Shown: positions 42,911 through 55,085, counted from the first letter of the stretch. The stretch: DNA of 55,103 bases from Massilia glaciei (GCF_003011895.2 NZ_PXWF02000325.1:1-55103); one strand, 5' to 3'. Translations and numbers: made by a program. Notes: generated by a model not told the origin, from the letters alone.

Positions 42911-43560
42911 TGGAGCGCGCCGCGCGCAGCATCGGCCTGACCGGCGGCATCGGCTGCGGCAAGAGCACGGTGGCCGACCTGTTCGCCGCGCGCGGCGCGA
43001 CGCTGGTCGACACCGACCTGATCGCCCACGAGCTGACCGGCCCGCACGGGGCGGCGATGGCCGCGCTGGTGGCCGAATTCGGCCCCGGCTGCGCCAGCGC
43101 CGACGGCGCGCTCGACCGCGCCGCGATGCGCGCGCGCGTGTTCGGCGACGAGCGGGCCCGGGCCCGGCTCGAAGCCATTTTGCACCCGCGCATCAGGGCC
43201 GCCGCCGAGGCGGCCGCGCTGGCCGCGCAAGGGCCGTACACGATCTTCGTGGTGCCGCTGCTGGTCGAGTCGGGCAACTGGCGCGAGCGGGTCGCGCGCG
43301 TGCTCGTGATCGACTGCCAGGAGAGCACCCAGATCGCGCGCGTGATGGCGCGCAACGGCTTGCAGGAATCGCAGGTAAGGGCCATCATGGCGGCGCAGGT
43401 GCCGCGCCAGACCAGACTGGCCGCGGCCGACGACGTCATCGACAACGACGACGGCTTGGCCGCGCTGGCGCCGCAGGTCGAGCGCCTGCACCAGTTCTAC
43501 CTGCGCTTTTTCGGCGCGACGGACGCGGCACCGGACGCAAACTCAATCGAGCGTTTGTAA
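42910..43560 (+). CDS. coaE: Dephospho-CoA kinase
   Basis: Final step of coenzyme A synthesis: ATP-dependent phosphorylation of dephospho-CoA. The 216-residue protein has the P-loop [21 protein letters not shown] (first part of the motif at about 10-18), [25 protein letters not shown], and [17 protein letters not shown], matching CoaE. The family length is 200-215. Translation is coupled to pilD through TGATG. The pilD-coaE-zapD-yacG order is the conserved proteobacterial arrangement. Confidence 0.95.
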   Translation: MERAARSIGLTGGIGCGKSTVADLFAARGATLVDTDLIAHELTGPHGAAMAALVAEFGPGCASADGALDRAAMRARVFGDERARARLEAILHPRIRAAAEAAALAAQGPYTIFVVPLLVESGNWRERVARVLVIDCQESTQIARVMARNGLQESQVRAIMAAQVPRQTRLAAADDVIDNDDGLAALAPQVERLHQFYLRFFGATDAAPDANSIERL

Positions 43561-43633
43561 TTTTGCGCCGCTTGGTTCAAAATCACGGGGATTGAGCCTA
43601 GATTCACGCGCCCACCTATAAAGGGATGTCATT

Positions 43634-44389
43634 TTGATCGTCTACGAATACCCTTTCAACGAGCGCATACGCACGTTGTTACGGCTGGAAGACCTGTACG
43701 AGAAGTTCAAATTCTTTGTCCAGCAAGAACATCCCATGCAGCACCACGTGGCGCTGGCGACCATCTTCGACATGCTCGAAGTGGCCGGCCGCGCCGACCT
43801 CAAGTCCGACCTGCTGCAAGAGCTCGAGCGGCAAAAGCAAAGCCTGATGGCGTACCGCTCGAACCCGAACGTGGCCGCCGAGATGCTCGATTCCGTGCTG
43901 GGCGAGCTCGAAAAGGTAAGCCACGCGCTGGTGGCGGCGCAGGGCAAGACGGGCCAGAACGTGCGCGACAACGAATGGCTCATGAGCATCCGGGGGCGCA
44001 CCATCATCCCCGGCGGCGCCTGCGAATTCGACCTGCCCTCGTACCACGCCTGGCAGATGCGCAGCGCCGGACAGCGCCACACCGACATCATGCACTGGTT
44101 CGCGCCGCTCGCGCCGCTGTTCGACGCGCTCGCGCTGGTGCTGCGCCTGCTGCGCGACTCGGGCGGGCCGGTCAAAATGATCGCCGGCGCCGGCAGCTAC
44201 CAGCAAATGCTGCAGGGCAAGGTCTACCAGATGTTGCGCCTGAACCTGGACGAGACCCTGGGCGCGATCCCCGAAATTTCAGCCAACAAGTACATGCTGT
44301 GGGTGCGCTTCACGCGCCAGGGGGGCGACCTCAAGCCAAAGCCGCTCGAAGAGGACGTCCCGTTCGAACTCACGCTGTGCAATTTTTAA
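43634..44389 (+). CDS. zapD: Cell division protein ZapD
   Basis: ZapD (YacF) bundles FtsZ filaments and stabilises the Z ring. The 251-residue product reads [20 protein letters not shown] at the start and ends with [19 protein letters not shown] and PFELTLCNF, all family hallmarks. The start codon is TTG at 43634, chosen because AAGGGA is seven bases upstream and the residue before [10 protein letters not shown] must be the start; an ATG eight bases earlier is out of frame and quickly stopped. Use of TTG suggests low expression. All-helical N-domain and beta C-domain are expected. Confidence 0.94.
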   Translation: MIVYEYPFNERIRTLLRLEDLYEKFKFFVQQEHPMQHHVALATIFDMLEVAGRADLKSDLLQELERQKQSLMAYRSNPNVAAEMLDSVLGELEKVSHALVAAQGKTGQNVRDNEWLMSIRGRTIIPGGACEFDLPSYHAWQMRSAGQRHTDIMHWFAPLAPLFDALALVLRLLRDSGGPVKMIAGAGSYQQMLQGKVYQMLRLNLDETLGAIPEISANKYMLWVRFTRQGGDLKPKPLEEDVPFELTLCNF

Positions 44390-44406
44390 TACTGTAAGTG
44401 AACGCC

Positions 44407-44592
44407 ATGACCGTTGTAAGCTGCCCCACCTGCGCCAAAAAAGTCGAATGGACCGAGGCCAACAAGTACCGCCCGTTTTGCTCGGAACGCTGCAAGCAGA
44501 TCGACCTGGGCGCCTGGGCCGAGGAGAAATACACGATCCCCGGCGCCGCGCCGTCGGATCCTTTGTTGGATGACGACAATCTGCCGCGGTAG
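44407..44592 (+). CDS. yacG: DNA gyrase inhibitor YacG
   Basis: YacG is a small zinc protein that binds GyrB and inhibits gyrase. The 61-residue protein has a four-cysteine zinc site (Cys6, Cys9, Cys25, Cys29; [12 protein letters not shown] and [19 protein letters not shown]) and an acidic C-terminus with the DDDNLP tail. ATG 44407 is preferred; GTG 44398 would add three residues. It lies 17 bases after zapD, as in E. coli. An inverted repeat follows at 44625-44672. Confidence 0.93.
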   Translation: MTVVSCPTCAKKVEWTEANKYRPFCSERCKQIDLGAWAEEKYTIPGAAPSDPLLDDDNLPR

Positions 44593-44624
44593 CCGCCGCA
44601 AGAATCGCAAAGCCAAAACTTGAA

Positions 44625-44672
44625 CAACGTCGTCCCCGCCAAGGTGGGGCGGCGGGCCCGAGGACGACGTTG
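44625..44672. repeat. 11-bp inverted repeat between yacG and mutT
   Basis: CAACGTCGTCC (44625-44635) and GGACGACGTTG (44662-44672) are perfect arms around a GC-rich centre (CCCGCC...GGTGGGGCGG). It sits at a convergent junction and may be a terminator for both sides or a REP-type element of the same general style as the array at 34421. Confidence 0.6.
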
Positions 44673-44680
44673 CTATCTGA

Positions 44681-45103
44681 TCAAATGGTGTCGTTGCCGT
44701 CGTAACGCAGCAGGTCAAGCCAGTGCAGCAGCGGGATCGTCGCCGGCAGCAGCGGCGCCACCCCGACCGCGCCCTGCCAGGCGAACGCCTGCCCCTCGAG
44801 CGACTGCGGCTCGCCGCGCCATTCCCGGCTGATGTAAAAATGCAGGCGCACGTGCGCGTGTTCGTACACGTGCTCGACCCCGCACCACGCCTCGGCGCTG
44901 CGAATCTCGATCCCGAGCTCCTCGACGAACTCGCGCTTGAGCGCGTCGAAGATCGCCTCGCCCGCTTCGACCTTCCCTCCCGGGAACTCCCAATACCCCG
45001 CGTACGGCTTGCCGGCCGGGCGCTGCCCCAGCAGCACGTCGCCGTTCGGGCGCATCAGGATGCCGACCGCGACGTCGATCGGGCACGCCGCCGCCGCGTT
45101 CAT
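44681..45103 (-). CDS. mutT: NUDIX hydrolase, MutT-like 8-oxo-dGTP diphosphatase
   Basis: Sanitises the nucleotide pool by hydrolysing 8-oxo-dGTP. The 140-residue protein has VAVGILMRPNGDVLLGQRP, the substrate-pocket motif YWEFPGGKVEAGE and the complete Nudix box (residues 42-64, GGKVEAGEAIFDALKREFVE then ELGIE), followed by EHVYEHAHVRLHFYISREW. The ATG overlaps the stop of the DUF815 gene as ATGA. The MutT identity rests on family features and on the conserved neighbourhood with yacG and coaE; other Nudix specificities cannot be fully excluded. Confidence 0.87.
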   Translation of the reverse strand: MNAAAACPIDVAVGILMRPNGDVLLGQRPAGKPYAGYWEFPGGKVEAGEAIFDALKREFVEELGIEIRSAEAWCGVEHVYEHAHVRLHFYISREWRGEPQSLEGQAFAWQGAVGVAPLLPATIPLLHWLDLLRYDGNDTI

Positions 45104-45987
45104 GGGGCCTCCAGTGGCGGCAGTTGCCCCACATGGTCTTTGGCGAACTGCCACGCCACCCGGCCCGAGCGCGAGCCGCGCTGCAGGGCCCAGCGCAGGG
45201 CGTCGCCGCGCGCCGCCGCGATCTGCGCCGCGTCGCAGCCGTAGCTGGCCAGCCAGTGCGCCACGATCGCCAAGTAGTCGTCCTGCTTGAACGGGTAGAA
45301 CGAGAGCCACAGGCCGAAGCGCTCCGACAGCGAGATTTTTTCCTCGACCGTCTCGCCCGGATGCAGGTCGCCGTCGCCGTCGTGGGTGGCGGCGGCGTTG
45401 TCGGAGAGGCGCTCGGGCATCAGGTGGCGCCGGTTCGAGGTCGCGTAGATGAGCACGTTGTCGGACTGCGCCGAGATCGAACCGTCGAGCGCCACCTTGA
45501 GCGCCTTGTAGCCGCCCTCGCCGGCCTCGAACGAGAGGTCGTCGCAAAAAATGATGAAGCGCTCGGGCCGGCCCGCGACCAGGTCGACGATGTCGGCCAG
45601 CTCGCACAGGTCGGCCTTGTCGACCTCGATCAGGCGCAGGCCGTCGGCCGCGAACCGGTTCAGGCAGGCCTTGATCAGCGACGACTTGCCGGTGCCGCGC
45701 GCACCCGTCAGCAACACGTTGTTGGCGGGACGGCGCTGCACGAACTGGCGCGTGTTGCGTTCGATCTGGTTTTTCTGGACCTCGACGTGGCGCAGGTCTT
45801 CGAGCCGGATGCTCGAGACGTGCGCGACCGGCTGCAGATAGCTGCCGCCGCCGCTGGCGCGCTTGCGCCATCGGAAGGCCGGCCCGAGCCGCCAGTCGGG
45901 CTCGCGCGCCACCGCCGGCGGCAACACCGCCTCGACGCGCTGCAGCAGCGCCTCGACCCGCAGCAGGAACTGCTCCAGGGGCGTCAT
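45100..45987 (-). CDS. DUF815 family P-loop ATPase
   Basis: The 295-residue protein is an AAA-like ATPase of the DUF815 family: Walker A LLTGARGTGKSSLIKACL (about residues 90-107), Walker B RFIIFCDDLSFE, sensor-like IYATSNRRHLMPE and the C-terminal arginine-rich ALRWALQRGSRSGRVAWQFA. The cellular role is not known; relatives are widespread in proteobacteria and usually sit in this place between argJ and mutT. There is no signal peptide. It overlaps mutT by four bases and starts eight bases after argJ, all in one transcription unit. Confidence 0.9.
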   Translation of the reverse strand: MTPLEQFLLRVEALLQRVEAVLPPAVAREPDWRLGPAFRWRKRASGGGSYLQPVAHVSSIRLEDLRHVEVQKNQIERNTRQFVQRRPANNVLLTGARGTGKSSLIKACLNRFAADGLRLIEVDKADLCELADIVDLVAGRPERFIIFCDDLSFEAGEGGYKALKVALDGSISAQSDNVLIYATSNRRHLMPERLSDNAAATHDGDGDLHPGETVEEKISLSERFGLWLSFYPFKQDDYLAIVAHWLASYGCDAAQIAAARGDALRWALQRGSRSGRVAWQFAKDHVGQLPPLEAP

Positions 45988-45994
45988 CGCGGGC

Positions 45995-47233
45995 CTACGA
46001 GCGGTAGTCGGCGTTGATGGTCACGTACTCGTGCGACAGGTCGCAGGTCCACACCGTGGCGCTGGCGTTGCCGCGGCCGAGCGTGACGCGCACCGTGATT
46101 TCACTTTGTTGCATGACGCGCTGGCCGTCCGCCTCCTGGTAGTCGGGATTGCGCCCGCCGCTCTGGGCCACCCAGACGTCGTCGAGGTACATGTCGAGCT
46201 TGGTCACGTCGAGGTCGTCGACGCCGGCGTAGCCGATCGCGGCCAGGATCCGCCCAAGGTTCGGGTCCGAGGCGAAGAAGGCGGTCTTGACCAGCGGCGA
46301 ATGGGCGATCGAATAGGCGATCTTGCGGCACTCCTCGACACTGCCGCCCTGCTCGATGGTGATCGTGATGAACTTGGTGGCGCCCTCGCCGTCGCGGATG
46401 ATCATCTGCGCCAGGCCGCGCGCGAGGTCGGTCACGGCGTCGCGCAGCGCCTCGTAGTGCGGGCTGTCGATGTCGGCGATCTCGAGGGAGCCGGCGCCGG
46501 TGGCGATCAGCATGAAGGAGTCGTTGGTCGAGGTGTCGCCGTCGATCGTGATGCAGTTGAACGAGTGGTCGGCCGCGTGCCGCACCAGCTGGTCGAGCAC
46601 CGGTTGCGCCACCTTGGCGTCGAACGCGAGGTAGCCGAGCATGGTCGCCATGTTCGGCTTGATCATGCCGGCGCCCTTGCTGATGCCGGTCATGGTCACG
46701 CTGTGGCCGTCGATGACGACCGTGCGCGAGGCCGCTTTCGGTTGGGTGTCGGTGGTCATGATCGCTTCGGCCGCGTTGAACCAGTTATCAAGCGTCAGAT
46801 TCGCGACCGCGGCGGGCAGGCCGGCCACGATGCGATCGACCGGCAGCGGCTCGAGGATCACGCCGGTCGAAAACGGCAGGATCTGCTGCGCCCCGCAGCC
46901 GAGCAACGCGGCCAGCGCGGCGCAGGTCTGGTTGGCGTTGGCCAGGCCGCTCTCGCCGGTGCCGGCGTTGGCGTTGCCGGTGTTGACCACCAGCGCGACG
47001 ATCGGCGCGCCGCCGTCGGCGACCGCCGCCAGGTTGGCCTTGCTGACCTGCACGGGCGCGGCGCAGAAGCGGTTTTTGGTGAACACGCCGGCCACGGTGG
47101 CGCCGGGCGCCAGCTTCATGACGAGCAAGTCCTTGCGGTTGGGCTTTTTGATGCCGGCTTGGGCAAAGCCGATTTCGATACCGTTGACCGGTTTCAGGTC
47201 GGCGGCAACGGGCAAGGGGGAATTAACGGCCAT
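45995..47233 (-). CDS. argJ: Bifunctional glutamate N-acetyltransferase / amino-acid acetyltransferase ArgJ
   Basis: ArgJ moves the acetyl group from N-acetylornithine to glutamate, recycling acetyl in arginine synthesis, and in some species also makes acetylglutamate from acetyl-CoA. The 412-residue precursor is autocleaved before the nucleophilic Thr in [11 protein letters not shown]. Other motifs are [49 protein letters not shown] and [19 protein letters not shown]. The ATG at 47233 gives the usual start. It lies upstream of DUF815 and mutT in the same operon. Confidence 0.95.
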   Translation of the reverse strand: MAVNSPLPVAADLKPVNGIEIGFAQAGIKKPNRKDLLVMKLAPGATVAGVFTKNRFCAAPVQVSKANLAAVADGGAPIVALVVNTGNANAGTGESGLANANQTCAALAALLGCGAQQILPFSTGVILEPLPVDRIVAGLPAAVANLTLDNWFNAAEAIMTTDTQPKAASRTVVIDGHSVTMTGISKGAGMIKPNMATMLGYLAFDAKVAQPVLDQLVRHAADHSFNCITIDGDTSTNDSFMLIATGAGSLEIADIDSPHYEALRDAVTDLARGLAQMIIRDGEGATKFITITIEQGGSVEECRKIAYSIAHSPLVKTAFFASDPNLGRILAAIGYAGVDDLDVTKLDMYLDDVWVAQSGGRNPDYQEADGQRVMQQSEITVRVTLGRGNASATVWTCDLSHEYVTINADYRS

Positions 47234-47504
47234 GGCGGGTTCTCTAGCGGGTAAATGGGGAGCCGCTATTGTAACGCTTGAGGCAACAAACGCGCGCGAA
47301 CGCGCGGGGCCGGACACCCGCGCCGGGACCGACGCCTCGTTTCGCCGCGCGAATCCTCGTTTTGTCTCGCCGCTTTGCGCGATCCTCGTCCGCCTTCCCT
47401 ATGAAAACGACGCCGAGGAAAGTTCCGCCGCGAGACCGAACGAGGAACATGGCAAACAAACGAGGCGGCGGCCGCGCGGGCCCTTCCCGCCCCCGGCGCA
47501 CTAT
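47234..47504. other. 271-base gap upstream of argJ
   Basis: No gene is supported. It must carry the promoter of the argJ operon on the minus strand; no confident -10/-35 pair was found. Confidence 0.4.
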
Positions 47505-48428
47505 TCAAATATGCAGAGCCGGGCCGAAGTCCATGCAATTTTGCATACCGCGCTCGTCGGCGCCGGCCGGGATCAGCGCCGACAGCGCGTCGACGAAGGC
47601 GTGCGGCTCGTCGACATACAGCGCGATGTGTTGCGTGTTGACGGTTTTGGGATAGCCGAACCAGACCGTCTCGAGCGCCGCCACCGCGTCGAGCGAGATC
47701 AGCACATTGGCCTTCTCGAGCGGCGCCACGGTCCAGACCTGGTTGGAGTCGATCTGGTGCATCGCGCGGTATTGCGCCAACGGCACCAGCAGCGCGCCGC
47801 AGCGGACGATGCGCGCGGCCGCGACGGTCGCGCTGGCGCGCACGCCGAGGTCGAGTTCGACCGCGTCGGCGGTGACCCGGTGCGCGCTCTCGCGCAGCAC
47901 GCGGCGCATGCCGATCACCCAGACCAGCGCGTACAGCACCGGGCCGTAATACAACACGCCGGCGAGCAGCCCGAGCCGCGTTTCCGGCACCAGATGACCG
48001 AATCCGGACGGCGCGCACAGAAGCACCGCTATGCCTAGCAGCAAGCCGACACGCACCAGCGTCCCCCTGGGCCCGTTGGCGACCGTGAATCCCGGCGCCG
48101 CGGCCAGCGGTTTGCGCGTCAACGCGCGCCAGAAGCCACCATAGACCTTTTTCTCTATCGTGTAGTAGCTTCGCATCCAGGGTGGCATGGCGGACGTGGT
48201 CAGTTTGTCGATGCCCTGCAAGGTGACGCCCTCGGCCGCCGTTTGCGCGCGGAACAGCTTCAAGCCCCGGCGCAGGGCCAGCCCCACGCGCAGCACGACG
48301 ACCGCGGTCAGCAGCCAGCCGGCGGCGATCCAGAACGGGTCGCCGCCCTTGGCCTTGTGACGGATAAACAGGCCGAGGCCGACCACCACGAGCGCCAAGG
48401 CAAGCAGGGCCAATCGTTTTTTGTTCAT
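47505..48428 (-). CDS. Unknown multi-pass membrane protein
   Basis: A 307-residue protein with four likely membrane helices: LALLALALVVVGLGLF (residues 6-21), WIAAGWLLTAVVVLRVGLAL, VGLLLGIAVLLCAPSGFGHL and LYYGPVLYALVWVIGM. Two longer soluble stretches are present: a basic loop before the third helix and a C-terminal domain of about 125 residues, largely beta (LDLGVRASATVAAARIVRCG, VWTVAPLEKANVLISLDAV). No known domain recognised. ATG 48428 was chosen because the sequence upstream overlaps the secA terminator. It lies between secA and argJ on the same strand. Confidence 0.72.
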   Translation of the reverse strand: MNKKRLALLALALVVVGLGLFIRHKAKGGDPFWIAAGWLLTAVVVLRVGLALRRGLKLFRAQTAAEGVTLQGIDKLTTSAMPPWMRSYYTIEKKVYGGFWRALTRKPLAAAPGFTVANGPRGTLVRVGLLLGIAVLLCAPSGFGHLVPETRLGLLAGVLYYGPVLYALVWVIGMRRVLRESAHRVTADAVELDLGVRASATVAAARIVRCGALLVPLAQYRAMHQIDSNQVWTVAPLEKANVLISLDAVAALETVWFGYPKTVNTQHIALYVDEPHAFVDALSALIPAGADERGMQNCMDFGPALHI

Positions 48429-48469
48429 GAAAAATGCTCTGAGGGGGTCAAAAAACCGGGAAAAAGGCG

Positions 48470-48507
48470 TAAAAAAAGAGGCGGGAAGTGTCTCCGCCTC
48501 TTTTTTA
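48470..48507 (-). terminator. Terminator of secA
   Basis: A long stem, AAAAAAGAGGCGG and its complement CCGCCTCTTTTTT, with a loop of nine bases, ends in runs of A on one side and T on the other. It ends secA transcription on the minus strand and would work in both directions. Confidence 0.92.
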
Positions 48508-48529
48508 CGCACCGCCTGCACGCACGCTG

Positions 48530-51274
<2,745 letters not shown>

Positions 51275-51509
51275 GCTTGAATTCTTGAAAAAAACGCCGC
51301 AAAAAGAAGCCAGGATGATATCAAAAACATATCGCTCGCAGGCCGACTATGGCAAAAAGACTGTGATTTTATCATGCGGTCCGGCCACAATTGGGGATAT
51401 TGGCCCGGATAACAAGTGGCGCGCCCAAAACAATCTGTTTCGGGCGTGCAAGCGGGAGCCCGCGCCCGCGCTTCACCACGCCGGGTCCAGCTGTGATATG
51501 TTGCGCCTC

Positions 51510-52004
51510 ATGCGGTTTACTTCCACCAACCAACGCCCGACCCACATCTTTGGCACCAAGGCGCCAAGGACCACGCTCGACGCCACGGCTTTCCTTCAAA
51601 GAAATGACCGCATGGCCAGCCTGCTGCCGACCGTGATGCGCATGGCCAGTCTGCAGAAAGATTGCGCGGCCGCCCTGCCCGCCATGTTCGACAACTGCGA
51701 CATCCTCTCCTTCGAGGACACCCAGCTGGTGCTGGCCACGCCGAGTTCGGCGGTCGCGGCCAAGCTCAAGCAGCAGATCCCGAAGCTGCAGACCGCGCTG
51801 CGCGCCAAGGGCTGGCAGATCAACGCGATCCGCCTCAAGGTGCAGGTCACGCGCAGCATCGCCCCGGTGGTGCACACGCAGCAACTGGTGCTGCCGGCGC
51901 AGGCAGTCAACGCCTTCGCCGAACTGGGCGACGCGCTGCCCGAGACCGAACAAAACAAGACCCTGATCGCCGCCGTCAGGGCGATGGCCGCGCGCCGCCG
52001 CTGA
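51510..52004 (+). CDS. dciA: DciA/DUF721 family protein, probable DnaB helicase loader
   Basis: DciA recruits DnaB in bacteria lacking DnaC or DnaI. The 164-residue protein has the DUF721 domain with FLQRNDRMASLLPTVMRMAS, CDILSFEDTQLVLATPSSAVAA and KLKQQIPKLQTALRAKGWQI, a KH-like fold. The start MRFTSTNQRPTHIFG at 51510 is favoured; ATG 51498, four codons earlier, is possible. Neither has a good ribosome binding site. Divergent from secA and convergent with lpxC, the typical betaproteobacterial position. The DnaB gene is at the other end of the window. Confidence 0.85.
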   Translation: MRFTSTNQRPTHIFGTKAPRTTLDATAFLQRNDRMASLLPTVMRMASLQKDCAAALPAMFDNCDILSFEDTQLVLATPSSAVAAKLKQQIPKLQTALRAKGWQINAIRLKVQVTRSIAPVVHTQQLVLPAQAVNAFAELGDALPETEQNKTLIAAVRAMAARRR

Positions 52005-52043
52005 AGAGCGCCGCGCCAAAGCCCGCCGCCAATCCCATGCAAA

Positions 52044-52979
52044 CTATGTGAGCGCCCACTCGCGCGCCATCTGGCGCACGTACGACGCCGGCGCCGAGCC
52101 GGGCGCGGTGAACGCGACGATCTCATAGGCGCTCGGATCCTTGAGCAATTCGAGCAGCAGCAGGTTGTTGAGCGCGTGGCCCGACTTGTGCGCGTGGTAG
52201 CTCGCCAACAGCGGGTGGCCGACCAGGTACAGGTCGCCGATGGCGTCGAGGATCTTGTGGCGCACGAACTCGTCGTCGTAGCGCAAGCCGTCCGAATTGA
52301 GGATCCTGTATTCGTCCATCACGATCGCGTTCTCGAGCGAGCCGCCGCGCGCCAGGCCCATGCCGCGCAGGCTTTCGACGTCCTGCATGAAACCGAAGGT
52401 GCGCGCGCGCGCGACCTCGTGCACGTACGACACGCTGCCGAAGTCGACCGCCGCGCTTTGCATCGTGCCGTCGACCGCGGGATGGTTGAATTCGATGAAG
52501 AAATCGAGCTTGAAGCCGTCGAACGGCGACAGGCGCGCCCATTTCTCGGCGTTGCCGGTGCCCTGGCGCACCTCGACGTCCTTGAGCACGCGGATGAACT
52601 TCTTGGCCGCGTCCTGCTCCTGCACGCCCGCCTGCTGCAGCAGGAACACGAAGGACGAGGCCGAGCCGTCCATGATGGGGATTTCCTCGGCCGAGATGTC
52701 GACCACGAGGTTGTCGATGCCGAGGCCGGCGCAAGCCGACATCAGGTGCTCGACCGTCGACACGCGCGCGCCGTCGCGCACCAGCACCGAGGCCATGCGG
52801 GTGTCGCCGACGATGCCGGCGCTGGCCGGGAACGACACCACCGGATCGAGGTCGACGCGCCGGAACACGATGCCGGTGTCGGGCGCGGCCGGGTGCAGGG
52901 TCAGCTCGACCTTGGTGCCCGAGTGCAGGCCGACGCCGGTGGTGCGGATCAACTGTTTGACTGTTCTTTGTTTTAGCAT
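52044..52979 (-). CDS. lpxC: UDP-3-O-acyl-N-acetylglucosamine deacetylase
   Basis: LpxC performs the committed step of lipid A synthesis using a catalytic zinc. The 311-residue protein starts [20 protein letters not shown] and has the zinc His78 in [30 protein letters not shown] with the catalytic Glu, and the C-terminal zinc and acid-base motif [19 protein letters not shown] and HKSGHALNN. Full length. A minus-strand TATAAT lies only six bases before the ATG. Convergent with dciA. Confidence 0.96.
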   Translation of the reverse strand: MLKQRTVKQLIRTTGVGLHSGTKVELTLHPAAPDTGIVFRRVDLDPVVSFPASAGIVGDTRMASVLVRDGARVSTVEHLMSACAGLGIDNLVVDISAEEIPIMDGSASSFVFLLQQAGVQEQDAAKKFIRVLKDVEVRQGTGNAEKWARLSPFDGFKLDFFIEFNHPAVDGTMQSAAVDFGSVSYVHEVARARTFGFMQDVESLRGMGLARGGSLENAIVMDEYRILNSDGLRYDDEFVRHKILDAIGDLYLVGHPLLASYHAHKSGHALNNLLLLELLKDPSAYEIVAFTAPGSAPASYVRQMAREWALT

Positions 52980-52985
52980 CCGCCG

Positions 52986-53009
52986 ATTATATCCAACTTG
53001 GAAAGTTGG
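52986..53009 (-). promoter_or_regulatory. lpxC promoter -10 box with adjoining palindrome
   Basis: TATAAT (52991-52986 on the minus strand) is preceded by CCAACTT-TCC-AAGTTGG (53009-52993), a perfect 7-bp inverted repeat. The spacing to the ATG at 52979 predicts a near-leaderless message, and the palindrome could be an operator. Confidence 0.5.
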
Positions 53010-53205
53010 CGCTGACGCCTCCAGCGCAATTATTACCAAAAAATCAAACAGTTACGCCTCACCGCTGGAAAACCGCGCGCCTTCGATTCCACTATTTATT
53101 GAGCAGATCGAGCGGCGCGGCCACCATCATCACCCCCGACCCCGCTCCGGATCGCTGGCCCGGCCGCCACCTTGAACTGCGGGCTGTGCTTGTATGCGAC
53201 CACCG

Positions 53206-53236
53206 GCCCGCCCCTTCGTCGGGGCGGGTTTTTTTT
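53206..53236 (+). terminator. Orphan plus-strand intrinsic terminator
   Basis: CCCGCCCC (53207-53214) pairs with GGGGCGGG (53221-53228) and is followed by eight T residues. No plus-strand gene ends nearby: dciA stops 1.2 kb upstream with lpxC in between on the other strand. Confidence 0.8.
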
Positions 53237-53291
53237 GTTCGCAAAATCGTACCCCGACCGACGGAAAAATTCGTGAACGGCGGCGCCGGCC

Positions 53292-54173
53292 TCAGGGGTG
53301 TTCAGCCGCCGCGTGCACCCGTTCGTGGCGGACCAGGTAAATCCCGCTGCCGATGATGATGGCCGCGCCCAGCAGGGTGTATTGGTCGGGCAGCGTGTGC
53401 CACAGCAGCCAGTCGAGCGCCACGCCCCAGGCCAGCGCCGAATACTCGAACGGCGCCACGCTCGAGGCCTCGCCCAGCCGGAACGCCTCGGTGATGGCCA
53501 GCTGCCCGATGAAACCGGTGACCGCCAGCGCGCACAGCAGCGCGATGTCGCCGGCGCGCAGCGCGACCCAGTTGGGCGCGGCCAGCACCGAGCCGCCGAT
53601 GGCCATCAGCAGCATCAGCCAGAACACCATGTGTTCACTGCGCTCGGTGGCGCTCATGATGCGCCCGATGATCGCCGAGACCGCATAGCAGACGGCGGCG
53701 CCCAGGATCGCGAGGCCGCCGATAGTCAGGAAGCCGGCGCCGTCGGGGCGCAGCACCACCAGCACGCCGAGCAGGCCGATCGCGATCGCGCTCCAGCGCG
53801 CGGCGTCGACGCGCTCCTTGAGCAGCACGACCGAGAGCGCCGTGATCAGGGCCGGCGCGATGAAAAAGATCGAATACGCCTCGGCCAGCGAGAGTTTTTT
53901 GAGGCCGAAGGCGAACAGCGAGAGCATCGCCACGCCGATCACGGCGCGGCTCAGGTGCAGCGCCCAGCGCACCTTGAGGATGCCGGCGAAGGCGCCGCGC
54001 CAGGCCAGGTAGGCGCACACCAGCGGCAGCGACGTGAGCGCGCGCAGGGCGGCGACCTGCATCGCCGGGTAGTGGGCCGAGAGCAGCTTCATGGCCGTGT
54101 CCATCAGCGAGAACATGGCCACGGCCAGCAGCATCGCGTAGATGCTGCGTAATTTATTGGAGCGCGCGGTCAC
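53292..54173 (-). CDS. EamA/DMT family transporter
   Basis: A 293-residue inner-membrane protein with about ten hydrophobic helices in two EamA repeats (AMFSLMDTAMKLLSAHYPAMQ in the first; GGLAILGAAVCYAVSAIIGR in the second), and the family features LKERVDAARWSAIAIGLLGV and EYSALAWGVALDWLLWHTLPD. Members export amino acids, nucleobases or other small metabolites; the substrate here cannot be told. The C-terminus is short and basic (VRHERVHAAAEHP). Downstream of the peroxiredoxin on the same strand but separated by a terminator. Confidence 0.88.
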   Translation of the reverse strand: MTARSNKLRSIYAMLLAVAMFSLMDTAMKLLSAHYPAMQVAALRALTSLPLVCAYLAWRGAFAGILKVRWALHLSRAVIGVAMLSLFAFGLKKLSLAEAYSIFFIAPALITALSVVLLKERVDAARWSAIAIGLLGVLVVLRPDGAGFLTIGGLAILGAAVCYAVSAIIGRIMSATERSEHMVFWLMLLMAIGGSVLAAPNWVALRAGDIALLCALAVTGFIGQLAITEAFRLGEASSVAPFEYSALAWGVALDWLLWHTLPDQYTLLGAAIIIGSGIYLVRHERVHAAAEHP

Positions 54174-54251
54174 GGCAGCTTCCTCGTCGAGCGGTTAAAG
54201 AATGGGCACAAAGCGGGCACAAAGCGGGCGCAAAGAAGGCGCATAGCCGGC

Positions 54252-54279
54252 AAAAACAAAAACGGCGCCGCGGCGCCGT
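54252..54279 (-). terminator. Terminator of the peroxiredoxin gene
   Basis: ACGGCGCCGCGGCGCCGT (54262-54279) is a perfect 18-bp palindrome followed on the minus strand by TTTTTGTTTTTG. It separates the peroxiredoxin from the transporter gene. Confidence 0.88.
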
Positions 54280-54302
54280 CTTCGGGTGGTGCGGCGGCGG
54301 GA

Positions 54303-54809
54303 TCAGCCCAGTTGCTTGAGCATGGTTTCGGCGTTCGACACTTCGAAGGCGCCGCCCTGCTCGACGTTGAGCTCGGTGACGACGCCGTCGTCGACCAGCA
54401 GCGAGTAGCGCTGGGAGCGCGTGCCCATGCCGAACTTGGAGAAATCGGCGTCGAGGCCGAGGGCCTTGCTGTAGGCGGCGTTACCGTCGGCCATCATGCG
54501 CACGATGCCGGTCGACTTCTGGTCGCGGCCCCAGGCGCCCATGACGAAAGCGTCATTGACGGAGATGCACCAGATTTCGTCAACGCCCTTGGCCTTGAGT
54601 TCGTCGGCATGTTTGACATAGCCCGGCACGTGCTGCGCGGAGCAGGTCGGGGTGTATGCGCCTGGCAGGCCAAAGATCGCGATCTTCTTGCCCTTGACCA
54701 AATCGGCGACCTGGAACGTGTTTGGGCCGAGGGAACAACCTGCCGATTCGGTCTCGATGAATTCCGAAAGTGCGCCTTCTGGCAGACGCTCGCCGATTTT
54801 GATGGTCAT
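54303..54809 (-). CDS. Peroxiredoxin, Prx5/AhpE-like type
   Basis: A thiol peroxidase of the Prx5 (PRX type II) group that reduces hydroperoxides. The 168-residue protein has the start IKIGERLPEG, the peroxidatic motif LPGAYTPTCSAQHVPGY with Cys56, and FVMGAWGRDQKSTGIVRMMA. It ends RSQRYSLLVDDGVVTELNVE. Other cysteines are Cys25 and Cys81, of which one could resolve Cys56. Cytosolic, electrons presumably from glutaredoxin or glutathione. The ATG has a GGAGT a few bases upstream. Confidence 0.93.
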   Translation of the reverse strand: MTIKIGERLPEGALSEFIETESAGCSLGPNTFQVADLVKGKKIAIFGLPGAYTPTCSAQHVPGYVKHADELKAKGVDEIWCISVNDAFVMGAWGRDQKSTGIVRMMADGNAAYSKALGLDADFSKFGMGTRSQRYSLLVDDGVVTELNVEQGGAFEVSNAETMLKQLG

Positions 54810-54920
54810 TCAAGACTCCTGTGAATATGGTGGAAAACAACAAGCTTAGCCAACTAGTATGCCTGATCCCAATAATTTCTGCAGCGCCCCCCGCAAAAAC
54901 GATTGCCAAACCAAATCAAT

Positions 54921-54951
54921 TTCGCTACCGGGGTCAGACCCCGATAGCGAA
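54921..54951. repeat. GGGTCAGACCC palindrome, copy 3, with extended arms
   Basis: TTCGCTA (54921-54927) and TAGCGAA (54945-54951) flank the CGGGGTCAGACCCCG core, so the whole 31-base stretch can fold into one hairpin. Confidence 0.7.
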
Positions 54952-55029
54952 ACGTTTCAGGCAAAAAAAGCGCGACAGCCCGGCGTTCAGCGCGAGCAGG
55001 GCCGGTTTGGCGCAACTTATTTCATAAGT

Positions 55030-55085
55030 GGGGTCAGACCCCGTTTGCGGAATATTGATCGTGTACATAAGTGGGGGTCAGACCC
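55030..55085. repeat. GGGTCAGACCC palindromes, copies 4 and 5
   Basis: GGGGTCAGACCCC at 55030-55042 and GGGGTCAGACCC at 55074-55085, in the same orientation. Both are preceded by ATAAGTG. Confidence 0.65.

Larger units (their letters stand above)
52980..53291. other. 312-base gap upstream of lpxC, possible small RNA region
   Basis: No coding gene is supported. The left side holds the lpxC promoter; the right side ends in a plus-strand terminator at 53206-53236 with no plus-strand gene before it. An untranslated transcript of up to about 200 bases is possible. Confidence 0.45.

Noticed and set aside
43626-43637. ATG at 43626 as the zapD start
   Set aside because: It is out of frame with zapD and meets a stop after three codons.
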